This document shows, in pieces, positions 37,960 to 49,064 of a stretch of DNA of 64,000 nucleotides (the stretch's first letter is position 1; every line of letters begins with the position of its first letter). A model generated the notes under the pieces. It ran no database searches. It worked only from the letters and a program-made list of their open reading frames with translations, and was not told the origin of the DNA. The DNA is from Scytalidium lignicola. Lineage: Eukaryota; Ascomycota; Leotiomycetes. Location of the stretch: NCBI GenBank assembly GCA_002812745.2, contig NCSJ02000059.1, positions 62,001 to 126,000 on the forward strand. The letters are read 5' to 3'. The position numbers were made by a program, and so were the translations under genes.

Positions 37960-40900
37960 TTAGGACCTCTAAGTCAGCGATTGCCTTCGAAAATTAAAGA
38001 AACGAACGCAACAATTACTCGTTCCTTTATTGAGATAGCGGTATCACGTACTAATATCTTTTGTTCAGACATTTTCCTTCATTTTAAGAATTGGAGTTAC
38101 GCTTGAAGAGCATCAAAAGTCACAATATCTATTACTGTACTGTGTCTAAGCTAGATGCAGACATTCGCTTTATACCACCACTCCCTCATACGATGCATTT
38201 TACGAGGTATAGTTATGGAAGTCTAGGGGAACAGGCCTCAGATTCCTTCTAGGACTAGTTGTGAGGTTACGGCACAGTCAGATCTTAGAGACTAGCCTTC
38301 AAGACAAAAAGGGACCTCCAATAGGAACTTGCAACCAAGAATGTGGCGTTCTGTGGAAGGCGTCAACGACTTCCATAAGATCTATCACTTCACATCGGTG
38401 GGGTCCATTGGAGGCACTCTCAGTGTGGTCGTACAGTTTGTCGTATCTGGAAACACTTTGATCCATGTCCTTGTCGCGGTTGGCTACACAGATTAGAAGA
38501 AAATGGTCTTGAAACAATCCTTTATCGGGTTCATTCTTCCACTTCCTACCCTTTATAGCATTTCTGGTTTGCGTCATATCCAATTGTCACTTCAATGGTT
38601 GGTTTGTTAGTTTCTTCCTGCTCCGGGTTATTTCATAAGGTGCATACCCGTCCGCGGAGCTACATGAGCTCCTTGCTGATGCACAAGGTTACAGCAAGGT
38701 TTCGCCATCGGAATTTATATCTATTTCATATCGGAGATTTATGCATTACAATTTTTCATTTACGTTCCTGGAATATTGTTGCATGTTCTTCTCTTAACTG
38801 AGAAAGAGAGGGATTTATTATTGTTACTACATCTAGTAATATTAAGGATGTGTTGCTGATGTATCATGAGATTGATATCAGTCCCGAGAGCTGGGTTTGA
38901 TGGGCGCATTGTTAAAGGGATCACTGCAGGTAACTGAATAAGGTTGACTAGGTCAATCCCTTTGTTGGAAATTGATGTACGTACACCAACAGGGCTGATC
39001 CCGCGATAGTGTATCCATACCAAATGCAGAACTCCATTTGTGCCCACCAGTCAGAGCATGCCTGCATGACTCAAAGGGGTATTCCTTCAACATCTGTCAT
39101 ACAGTATACACAGAATTACTGCTACATCTGGTTCATCTATTCCCAGTGTTATGATTGAATGAATTTGGAACTTGGAGAACTGATATCGGACTGAAGAAAT
39201 GCCGTCACTTTGGAAGAGTTATCGCATTGCATTGAGCTGGCCGGAGATTTTAAGCCACCCAGACCAGAACATCATGTTGTATTTCCTCTAATTGATATTT
39301 GTATTGGTGGTTCAGAGAGAAACATGATTTACAGCATAGTATCTCTACGTTATCGTGCAGAATGTGTACCCTCTCATCACATGTACAGATACATGCACCA
39401 ACAAAGGTGGTACGCTGTTGTGCAAATCTAGTCAATGACAACCGGAATACAATTGGCTGCGGAGATTTTGAGAGTATGTAATAACGGAATATATGCACTA
39501 TCTGGTGATCATCAATCCACTACCTTGGAAAGGATTCTCTAAGGAGAATGAGGCTGAGGCTTTATACAATCTATAATAAGACCAGCATCGGAAGAATGAA
39601 ACTCAGACTAGGCGAGCTATATTGAGGGGCAAGTTCCTAAAATTTTAACTGGTTGCGACACATATAAGAGCCATTACCAAATTGAGCACCAAGAACCTTG
39701 GACTCAATCTATAAATATGATTGGATAATCTGCGATATATGTGTTACCTCTCTGTGTGATAGTTCTCCGCCGTCTGACTCGTTTAGTGTAGCTAAGAGAC
39801 GTAACAAATGAGATACAAGTTAAATGGTACGACTAAACTAACTAAAACACCACGTATTTTCAACAGGTTATAATCATGGGTCAGGGCCTTTAGAAATGGA
39901 ATCTGAGATAGAACATTACATAGAATCGATACACAAAACATATATAACTGAAACAAACCCTTGTTCCAATTTTGCTAACACGGTCTCATTCATAATCCCA
40001 ATAAGTCAGCCTGCTTATATCTGTATAATGTGCCACTTTTCCAAAACTGCGTAACATTCGGAATGATATTATTAATCATGTAGCCCTAAAACTGACACTT
40101 TATTTTGTTTTAAAACTGTTTTATTCACTCAGATCAGCAGTTCCTCCGATAGAAGGAAGCCCTCTAGCCCCTTACTGTTTTGAAGCTTCCGGTCCCATGG
40201 TCAGTAACCAGTTTTAGAGTAACAAGCTATCTCAACAAACCAAGGCAACTCACGCAAGGAAACCTAAATAGGTATAGCCGTTCCTGTTTTGTCGCTCAGC
40301 ATATTCTGCACTGCGGAAGCCAAGATAACACACTTAGAAAAGCCACTTGGTCAAATGAATTCCAGAAATCTCCTCTGTTGGTACATTACTTTTTAGGTAG
40401 CACTAACATGTACTGCAAGTTTGACTTGTCTGTTCAACGAAAGACTATGCTGTACCCTCCTGGAGAAGAATATGATAGCATACCCGATTCGTATTGCGTG
40501 AGTGGATTTGGAATCACTACGAGGAGCTACATTCCACAAATGGTAGAGATTCATGCTGGTAGACCGTAAAAGTAATATACCTGACCAAGTGCAGAAGGTT
40601 GTGGAAGCAACTACTCTTATTCCTGATGGGGGAAAATGGATCACTTGTTTATTCCTTTGATCTAAATTTACGTGATCTGCTTAGATCCTTCTATTTCCTC
40701 TCTTATCTATTCATCATCGGTGCAATGTCTAGACTTGTTTTGAAGGCATAATACCTGCATAACATATTAGTTTAGTGTAAAATTTCTCTAGTTATTTTAG
40801 TTGATAAAAGTGTTAAGTAGCGTTGAAAGCTGGTTAAGGGTTGATGAAATTAGATATCTAATTGTAAAGGAATAACTTCGTCCCCCAATAAAATTTATAT

Positions 40901-41051
40901 AGTTCTAACTATAGGAAATGTCTATAAATGCTCGCTCTATAGAGTTAATAAAAAGGAGAGGTCTACCTACACAAAGAACACCAGATTGAAAATAATCTTC
41001 TCAATTCGGATTCTAGTTCGCCACCCATGGATCTAGACTTTACCTAACCGC
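37960..41051. other. 3.1-kb gene-poor AT-rich region
   Basis: Between the first Zn2Cys6 gene (its promoter side) and the end of the FSH hydrolase gene. Frames such as 38299-38583 and 38760-39047 (minus) and 39210-39431 and 40180-40569 (plus) look partly protein-like but have no motif, no consistent splice sites and different strands. They may be relics of a decayed gene or chance. I see no transposon ends. Confidence 0.5.
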
Positions 41052-42042
41052 TCAAGCAGATTTCTCATCCATGACCATCTCTTCCAACCATCTCATTAGT
41101 GACGCAATACTTGCACTAACAATAGTAGTCCTAGGAATATCATGGCCGCTTCCATGATCATACGTTTTCCTATTAGATCCAGACACGCCCTCATCGCAGA
41201 AATGCGCCAACTGTACTCCTGCTGGATATCTAGGATCCTTGGCACCAACAATATGCACTGTCGGGATCTTGATACTGAAATCCTTGGGGAAAGCCGTAAA
41301 ATCTAGCCCGAAGATGTTTCTTCTGTCGCTGGGAAAACCCGCCTCGGAATCATGCGTCCGTCCATTCGGATCATCCCACAATCCTCTTTTGGGGGCATCG
41401 GGATCTCTTGGAGCCCGCACCAGGTCGGATATTGAACTGGCAGTCGCGTGTAATTGCTTAACCGTCTGCTCACTAATCTTCATGGCTTCTTCTGAAACTT
41501 GGTAACCCATATCAGACAGAATTGGCAGTGATACTCCACCACATATGAACATTGCACCTTTGAATGGCAGTGGTTCATTTGGTCGTTCGTGGGCGTGGTA
41601 GAGTAATAATGCCGAGGTCAGGAAGCAGCCTTGGGAGAAGCCCATTACGGCATCGTATGGTCCGCGCCGTTCGAGAAGTTCATAGAGCCACTTGATGGCA
41701 GCCTTAACGCTGGGAGCGTCTGGCTCGCGCCAGAAAACATAGTATGGGGGGTCGAAGAAGAGATCTATGCTCGGCGCGGGGCTTGCGGGGTACGGTCCGC
41801 TGACGAAGTCGAATTGGAACCTCTTAGGGTCGAGGTTACTGCGAAAGCTGGCTATATTTTGTCAGTTTAGACTTCTGTCGCATATGAAAACGCGTTTGTT
41901 ATGATACCGTGTTCTCAGAGAAAGCCTGGCGGAAAAGAGAGAGAGGGAAATGGAGAGAGAAGTAGGCCGACAAAAGCTCACATGTTTGCGATTCAAAGAT
42001 CTTTGCGCTCGTCCCTGCGCCATGCAGACACAAGATCCTCAT
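41052..42042 (-). CDS. FSH-family serine hydrolase (alpha/beta fold)
   Basis: Two exons, 42042-41982 and 41851-41052; GT-AG intron of 130 bases, phase 1; 286 residues. The start MRILCLHGAGTSAKIFESQ is the first strand and oxyanion loop of FSH hydrolases (Fsh1-3 of yeast, human OVCA2, fungal cluster thioesterases such as LovG). The nucleophile is Ser93 in GFSQG, the acid is probably Asp226 in VGAKDP, and the base His257 in GSGHDIP. FDFVSGPYPASPAP and YVFWREPD are also family-typical. Length fits. The family cleaves esters or thioesters, and members inside biosynthetic clusters release polyketide chains. The two flanking regulators and nearby oxidase and transporter make a metabolite-linked role possible, but a stand-alone esterase is equally possible. 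Confidence 0.9.
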
Positions 42043-42838
42043 CGTTGCGGTATTTTGTTCTTATGTCTTGGATTTTTCTCAACTTAGGAAAGCAAATTCC
42101 TTACAGCTAGGTATTTAAGACATACATACAGCAACGGCAAGCTGTTCCCCTTCCTTCTCGGAGACGATAATTTATTCTAATCGGAGTGAGATGGCGTAAT
42201 ACGCAGACACACACCCATGTAGATGCGTAGCTAATGAAAAATCCCCCGAAAGCCACAAAAGATGGATACAGCGCTATTAAGAATGGTTTGGTAGCTCTCC
42301 CTCAAAAATGAGCTCAAATGTGTGGAAAATAAATTGGAAAGATACTGTACAAAGTATACAGTAGTCGTAGCATAATATCAGACTAGATACCATTTTTCAG
42401 AAGCTGCTTGTATCTGCAAATTAGCTGTATTACTGTATTAACCTCATCCCGAAATTGAGGGAAAACTCCCGATAAGTGATTGGGTTGCGAAGGGAATTTC
42501 GGCGAGCGAAAGGTGGAGAATCCGCATCGTCCAGTCTGGGTTTTAGAAAGCTTCTAGGCACAGTCAGCCTGGTAGACAAGGCTGAAGCTGGAATCTGCCA
42601 CGTGTTTTCTTCCCTCTAGATCATTTGGCTGATGAAAAAATCATAACTGAACTGAGATGTTTCAGAGGTTTTCTTGTAACTGTGGTCTTGAGTTGAATTA
42701 TGGCTCTTGAAATACCAGAGCTGTTTTAAGCTTAGGTTGCTAATACTGGGTTCTGGGATGGACTCGCCAGCCGTAACACAAAATATCCATGAAATATATA
42801 GAACCCTTTTAGCCAAACGTATACCACATCAAACATGA
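42043..42838 (-). promoter_or_regulatory. Promoter region of the FSH hydrolase gene
   Basis: An 800-base spacer between the second Zn2Cys6 gene (same strand, upstream) and the hydrolase. It contains an 8-bp inverted repeat CCGAAATT (42449-42456) / AATTTCGG (42495-42502), whose arms begin and end with CCG/CGG, the half-site of zinc-cluster factors. Three TACNGTA palindromes lie near 42345-42435. A regulatory role is inferred. Confidence 0.35.
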
Positions 42839-45315
42839 TTATCTCTGCCTATCCTGTCCTCCGGCAGACTCAGTAGCTGCAGCTTCAGTATAATTATGAA
42901 TAAGCTCATTCCAATACGCCCAGTCAACGGTGTTAACATCCATAGTCATATCATCCCCATCTCCAGTCACAATTTGCGGACTCCTATGGAATGCATCCGT
43001 GCTTTGTCCTTGAGAAAGGTCCTCTTCACTGCTAAAATCACCTTGGAATTCCATGAGCTCGGTTCCTGGTTTGATTCGCAACGCCTTTAGAGAAAGAATC
43101 GCCATCGGCATGGCGCCTTCAGGCAGCGCCTGGTTCATCCTCACATACGCATTCTCTCTGGCACTCCAAGCCTTTAATATCAAATTCCCTATCGCAGTAA
43201 CCAGTTCATTTCTCATTCCACCACCACTCAGCAGTTCAGGACGATAATTGAAGGCCTCTAGCACTTGTACCCATGCTCTATCGGCACTATCGCCCACCGG
43301 GAAAGCCTTTAGCTCATTGACTAGGTAAATGAATGCATCGGCCTGAAACTGGGCATTAATATGCCAGATATATTTCTGAATGCTTTCTTTACGATGACCA
43401 TCGTTATCGGTCTGGATAATCTCAAGACACAGGTTGAAGAGGGTGGATTTCTCGTGCGGTGACATCAGTGTCGTACGTGATGGGTTCTTGCGAGGGTGGA
43501 GGGAGAGCAGCCGTAGGCGGTTGCGGAAGGCTCGTGAGACGCGTAGACTGAGAAAATGCAATGGTATGACATCGTCAAGGTACTGAAGGTATTTTTGTTG
43601 GAGAATAGATTCCAAGGAATTTATCACCGCTTCTTTCTGTGCGTATGGAATGGACTGGTTGGCGAACAACTGCCAACTTCCATTCAACGCTGGGCTCGTT
43701 CGCTGGAATTGCCCCACTTCGTATCTGAGGAGGCAGAATATCATCTCGGTAGTTCCATTGTGATCTTTTGGTGGCTCACGCATGTCAGGATAGAGATCGC
43801 TATCGTTGATATTTGCCGGGAGTTTGGTATCCCATTGCCTTGGATCGGTAAGTGTGGACACACGAGACATCTCAGCTTCCCGACTTTCAAGAACTATTAG
43901 TTGCCACCAGAGGCGTCTGCCTATTTCGGCTTCAAAGACAGTCTTTTTGGCTAGTAAAGCTTCGCGGTGAAGGCCTTGGACCTGAGCTAGTCGGAAGGCA
44001 ACACCAGAGAGAATTAAGAGGGATTGACTATCGTACGTCGCACGTACACAAAGCTGTAGAGAATAAGATTAGAAATAAAGATATGAATTAAGAAAAAGAT
44101 GAATAGTATATACTCGAAATCATAACCCAGAGTATGGGAGGTATGAACAAATAGCAAATAGTCATTGACTTAATAGGGGAGAAGATTGGAACGATCGTTA
44201 CGAATTGAAACATGGTCTAATTAACAAATAAGAGGAAATCTAACTTACGATAAAAAGGGTAAAAGCTTGCAAGACGACTATATCTGTAGTCTTTACCACA
44301 TCAGCAGCAATCAAGGCTCGCTGTGCCCCATATCGCCACTTCGTCAAAAGCGAACTCCTATGCTCACCAGGAAACATCCTCTCACACTCTTGCTCATTCA
44401 TACTGGTCACTGCAAAGGCATATATCACAAACATAAGTGCCTGCATGGGCTTCGACAGATCATAGAGATTACCACTAGCTTGAAGGATCTTCTGTTGCAT
44501 GGTTGGTGCATGAATGATCTTGCACAACGGGTTAACGTTATCGACAAAGGCTTGCCAGAGCTGGAAAATCTGGACTTGGGATGGATGTAGCATAGTTAAG
44601 TCAATGTGGAGGGCCATCATGGGGAAGAGAAAGCTGCTTTCGTCGGCCGATGAAAGGAGATCATCTGGAATTACTTCAAGGAATTCATCATCAGATGAAC
44701 CTTCTAAGATATCTTCACTTAAAGGAACCCATAGTTGCCTAGGATAGAAGTTAGAAGTCAAGTATAGTGCGCCAAGACGTAAATCAGGAATCATATAGCA
44801 TAGAATATCAGAAATGGAGTAGAGATAACTCACTCATCCCGCGAGGCTGTCACTCGTCCTCCAATGCTGAGGTCATCCATCGCCTTGGTCATTGGCCTTC
44901 TTGTCTCCGCAGTGACACCAGAATCCAGCTCCTGTATCGACATCCCGAAGCTCAATAGCAACTTCTCATATCGTTTCAGTCGCAACTTGAGATCTTCTTC
45001 TCCACCAAGGACTCGATACTTCCGTCGCCGCGGTGGGTTAGGGACCGTGGGGATGCAAGTTGCCCCTGCCTTGACACAATTGGAACAGGGAGTCTTGCGG
45101 TCACATTTTACTTTTCTCTGGGCACAAAGAACACAGGATAGGATTTTCGAAGTGGGGATATGGTGTTGACGATGAGGCTGGGGGTAAGGCTGAGAAGGAG
45201 CCTTGGATTGATCCGCCTCCGTTGAATCTGGAGGGGTTAGCATTGATTGTGGCATTGACTGTGAGCCTTGTTTGCTTGCGCCAGAGTGGAATAGATGTCC
45301 AGTTGGATCGCTCAT
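42839..45315 (-). CDS. Zn(II)2Cys6 transcription factor, second in region
   Basis: Three exons in gene order: 45315-44834, 44738-44249 and 44053-42839, giving 728 residues. The zinc cluster is at residues 61-87 (CVLCAQRKVKC ... CSNCVKAGATC). Next come a basic linker (PRRRKYRV) and a heptad-like helix (DLKLRLKRYEKLLLSFG) suited to dimerisation. The fungal-specific domain follows; across the last intron it reads LQAFTLFI-LCVRATYDSQSLLILSGVAFRLAQVQGLHREA, the classical signature, then EIGRRLWWQLIVLESREAE. The N-terminus is Gln/Pro/Ser-rich. Intron 2 is 195 bases. This subtype often sits beside metabolic or efflux genes. Downstream on the same strand is the FSH hydrolase; upstream lies a MITE and, further on, an MFS transporter. 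Direct targets are unknown. Confidence 0.92.
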
Positions 45316-45918
45316 AGTAGCCTACAACATCGGCAATTGAAGGCAAGAAGTTTGAAGTTCACGATGCTGTGCCACCTATCCTGGCGCCTCAAACTGTAAC
45401 GGCCGCTAATCATAGTATTCTGATTCGCTATAAGCTATCACACCAGTACGCTAAATGTACCGACATGGTGGCTGGGAATGGCTTCCCATAGAATCACATG
45501 ACCTATTTTATCTGACCCCATCTCAGGATGCATTCTCTATCTCACTTTAAAACCACAGTCTAATAATTCAAGGCCTGAGCTAAAGGCACCGGGCATTTAG
45601 CTAAAGGCACCAGAATTTGTTAGAGAGTCTGAAATCTCAGGTATACTAAAGTACTAATTCCCGTAACTAGTTAGTGCGTGAAAGTACTCATATGAATTGC
45701 ATATTCAATAACACATGACAAATAATGATAATAATAAACATATAGTGAATTTTCAAGATCTATTACCATGGATTCAAATTATGCCACGAATTTGAAATTA
45801 ACTGAAGATTAAACAGAGTTATAAACGTACTATATGTTGTAGCATTGACATCGTGCGGTGCCTTTAGCTCAGGCCTAATTCAAACAATTTTATTCTGTGC
45901 TGCCACTCCGATTAAACC
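45316..45918. promoter_or_regulatory. Divergent intergenic region carrying a MITE
   Basis: Between the second Zn2Cys6 gene and a small plus-strand hypothetical gene. About half is the inverted-repeat element at 45571-45876; the rest is AT-rich promoter sequence. The element ends 42 bases before the ATG at 45919, so it probably supplies part of that gene's leader or promoter. Confidence 0.5.
45571..45876. mobile_element. MITE with 21-bp terminal inverted repeats and 6-bp TSD
   Basis: The left end AGGCCTGAGCTAAAGGCACC (45571-45590) is exactly reverse-complemented at the right end (45857-45876), with one more matching base inside each arm. Directly outside both ends is AATTCA (45565-45570 and 45877-45882), a perfect 6-bp target-site duplication. 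A second copy of AGCTAAAGGCACC lies just inside the left arm (45599-45611), a subterminal repeat. The inside is AT-rich and non-coding. Length 306 bp, inverted ends, duplication and no transposase define a non-autonomous DNA transposon (MITE). The superfamily is not clear from this one copy. Confidence 0.85.
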
Positions 45919-46268
45919 ATGGAGCAAGACCCGAAAACGATACAGTTTTCGCCTGCTATACCACTTCCTATAGTTTTCGATGTCGAAGAACGAGTTAAGA
46001 AACTCTATTCTTACCTAGACCCCAAAGAGCGGAACTATCAGCCAATCAAGCAGCACCATAACATCCAGGCGGCTATCAAGTTATACGAAGAAGGCAAAAT
46101 AGATGGCTCGAATCCTGTCTTCATCATGGATGGGAAGCTTTCATCCTGGGAGGAAGTAATCCAAAAGAGACATCAAGCATGGACGGAAGTAAGTTCTCTT
46201 AGATGTTTTCTTTAGTCTAACCTCTTCTAATCAATATGTCGGAGTTACAGGGTACATTCAAGCAATAA
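45919..46268 (+). CDS. Small hypothetical protein, 95 residues
   Basis: Two exons, 45919-46188 and 46251-46268. The 62-base intron has a GTAAGT donor, a GTCTAAC branch site and a TTACAG acceptor, and the downstream frame closes at once with GTFKQ and a stop. The protein is soluble and mixed alpha-helical (FDVEERVKKLYSYLDP, IQAAIKLYEEGKIDG, WEEVIQKRHQAWTE). No family recognised. The good splice signals and even amino-acid mix favour a real gene. Without splicing it would end eight codons later, with the intron read through. Its start lies 36 bases after the target-site copy of the MITE. Confidence 0.5.
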
Positions 46269-47232
46269 TTATACACAAAAATCTGCATACAGACAGGGTC
46301 TTTTTAGCCGTGACCATCATGAACTGGAGGCTAATATTTTTTTATGTTGCAGTGAGGTGCAAAAACACTGAATACTCCTCTGGGGCCTGAGGGGACAGGT
46401 GTTCAAAATAATGATGTATTTAATTATAGTAATTAAGTGCACTATAACTATAAGCATTCATGGTGGTAGAATACCTGTAGACACTTATAGTGGTGAAATG
46501 CACTGTAACTGCATACATTGTAAACTACAACAAATTAACTTCAACTAAATAAGAATAGTCTGATATTTGATGCGTTTAGAGTCTTCGAAATTTTAGTAGA
46601 TATAGAACCATTTCAAACGCACTCAAGCCACCGAATAATGGATGCTAAATCTTATTGGGCATGGTGGCTGTGGTCTAAATTTCAGCCAATCGTAGAATAT
46701 TTCTTGATAGCAAACCTGTTTTNATTTGCTATATGGAGCATTTTCTTAAACAGAATTTCTTTCAGCCCGGTTTAGTAGATTATCTTGTTTATCAACTATA
46801 CTAATAGTTACTATAAAATGTGACATTGAGTCATGCAATGACCGTCTTGAAGCTTAGAGGAAGTCTCATGAGAGGGGAATTAAGCGATTGAAGTCCAGGT
46901 ACAAAGAGACTTTTAAGAAAGAACTACATAAAGTTTAAGGTTTGACTCTTGTGAATCTTACGGAATTAATGGAAGATGGCATTCTTTGTGTCACATAGCG
47001 AATAGGGCCAAGAGACAACGTAAAAGTGGATATAAGTGTTTAAACCCCTATGAAATCAACTCAATTAACGCAGAAAATTGCTCTTTTCTCTTTCACTTCA
47101 AAAACATCCTACTTTCCCTTGATGGCTTAATAGACAACTAAAAAAGTCCATTTGAGCGCTATTACTGATATCCTGCAAGAAATGAACAGTTGAAGGATAT
47201 TATATAAAATTACTAGCAATAGCTAACGGCGA
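46269..47232. other. Intergenic, AT-rich
   Basis: Nearly 1 kb with no gene seen. It contains a single N at 46723. A stretch near 46430-46530 is full of CACTATAACTATA/GCACTGTAACT-like words also seen near 51800, perhaps old repeat debris. Confidence 0.5.
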
Positions 47233-47805
47233 ATGGCAGGCATCCCCGATATCCAAACCGCTGCCAAAGCACCTAGTGGAGATAGATTGTTCTACTTCCG
47301 AGTGATGGCCGAAGATACCAGAGGGGCATGCATAGTAGGGGTTAGACGCGAGTTCATGGCAAATTATTCACCATCATACGTGGCCAGGATACAGAACAGT
47401 AATATAATCCTCGAGCTAGTCACTAAACAGATTCCCAGCATTCCAGTCCAAGGGAATACTGCTTTTCTTCAGAACCAGCGTCATGTTCACCAACGACTCT
47501 CCCCACAAATTCTGGAAATCGACTCTAATAGGCTTCAAGAGGTGTGGGAATATCGTGGTTATAGGAGGCATGAATACCTAGAAGTTATAGGCCAATCCAA
47601 CTCAAGGTATCCAGACCTCATGGTCGATATTGATTATCCAACACATTTGACGACCTCGTACGACAAGAAATACTGGTGGAATAAGATAAGCAGATATCAG
47701 CAGGATACCGCATCACAGGTAATATCTGATTCGGAAGAATGGATAAGTGGGCACAGCCAGAAACGACGTCGGATCAATATAAAAGAATATAGCAGCAGTC
47801 GCTGA
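47233..47805 (+). CDS. Hypothetical protein, 190 residues
   Basis: A single uninterrupted frame from an ATG, 190 residues, with an even amino-acid mix: FYFRVMAEDTRGACIVGVRREF, then a Gln/Ile-rich middle, a Tyr/Arg segment (EYRGYRRHEYLEVIG), and a possible nuclear signal near the end (KRRR). No signal peptide or membrane span. No family recognised. The surroundings are AT-rich and repeat-like, so it could be lineage-specific or part of an old element; nothing links it to the metabolic genes nearby. Confidence 0.5.
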   Translation: MAGIPDIQTAAKAPSGDRLFYFRVMAEDTRGACIVGVRREFMANYSPSYVARIQNSNIILELVTKQIPSIPVQGNTAFLQNQRHVHQRLSPQILEIDSNRLQEVWEYRGYRRHEYLEVIGQSNSRYPDLMVDIDYPTHLTTSYDKKYWWNKISRYQQDTASQVISDSEEWISGHSQKRRRINIKEYSSSR

Positions 47806-49064
47806 GATTCGGAGGCACTTCTGGAAGTTCATCTAGAAGACGAAGCCCTCCAAACTCATAGTAGACCTTGGTAGGCCATAGATTGAGAGCTAGGTAGAGT
47901 GCATGAGATGGAAATTTTGTTTAGTAACAATTGGGCCTGCTATGATATACCCATGTGATCAAAGACGGGCTTTGTGTAATAGGCAGTAGAACATCAAGAT
48001 CCATGGATTTAAGAATTAAAAACTGTTTAAAGGAGAGATCCACAAGGAGAATAGATAAAGAGGTTGAGGTTGGGGTTGAACTAAACCTATAAGATATTAG
48101 TGCCGGGTAGGCCTGTTCCGTATGGCTCTGAGCCTTTGAGGCTTGAATTTGAAGTCTTGAAATATTACAGTATTAGTTAATCCGGTGACTTTTCACGGCC
48201 TCAGTTCAATTTAAGAAAATATGAATGCCATACTTTTAGCATTATAACCCCAAGGGTCTTATCAACTTGCCGTTCATTAAATATGACTTATGCCAACCTA
48301 TTCGCTGACGAGATGCACGCCTTCCTCTTCATAAATTATGTTAATAGTAGTACTTATATCAATACTATTAGGGAATTAATTCAACCGCTATATTAGTAGC
48401 GAATACATGCTTTTGTGGATAACCTAAATTTGAAATCAGAAATTAATACGATTCTGATGTCAAATATTAATAAATTCATGACTCTAAGCTTAGAAATAAT
48501 AAGTTCTATCGACAGCTTGGTATACGACACCTAAATCTAAGATGAAGTTCCTCAAATTGCTCCATGCTAGCCCTAACAAAAGTATGGCCGATTATCAACC
48601 AGAGAGAGGGTTGAAGTCGGTCGGAGGTGTTATTATAGGTTCTAAAGCGTTAGTGTCATGTAATTGTGTGTTGGCAGGAGGTAAAACAATGACCGAGAGT
48701 ACTGCACGGTATGTCTGTTCAGCACAGCTGATAACTGCTTGTGGGGCATGTGGAGAGCTAAGTTAGACTTTGAGTGCTGACGCAGTGGAGCGCTAATCAG
48801 ACGTCTGGGTGCTGACAGCGACTCCCCGACAGTTTCCCCGCGTTCGCTAATTTCCAGCATACGGACCCGTGGGGTCCCCACAGACTAGTCCTGAGCGCCG
48901 GGTCGGCTTCATAAGGCGAAAACTCCATGCTCATGCATTTAATAGATCATGTAGATCCGTGGCCCTCTCCTACATCTCACCAGCACCTCATCATCCATTC
49001 CGCGTGTTTCGTCTTTTTTTCCCACACATCTGTTTCCTCCTTCAACCACCACCAAGCAAAAACC
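47806..49064. promoter_or_regulatory. Spacer and promoter of the MFS transporter
   Basis: The first kilobase is AT-rich without genes. From about 48770 the composition becomes GC-richer. The site CGGACCCG at 48862-48869 (CGG, two bases, CCG), 196 bases before the transporter ATG, has the form of a zinc-cluster factor target. It sits next to a second palindrome-like GGGGTCCCC. A CT-rich leader precedes the start codon (context AAACCATGG). Confidence 0.4.

Noticed and set aside
40180..40569. 129-codon open frame in the AT-rich gap
   Set aside because: It has no ordered features or splice context and no family resemblance. At most a decayed fragment.
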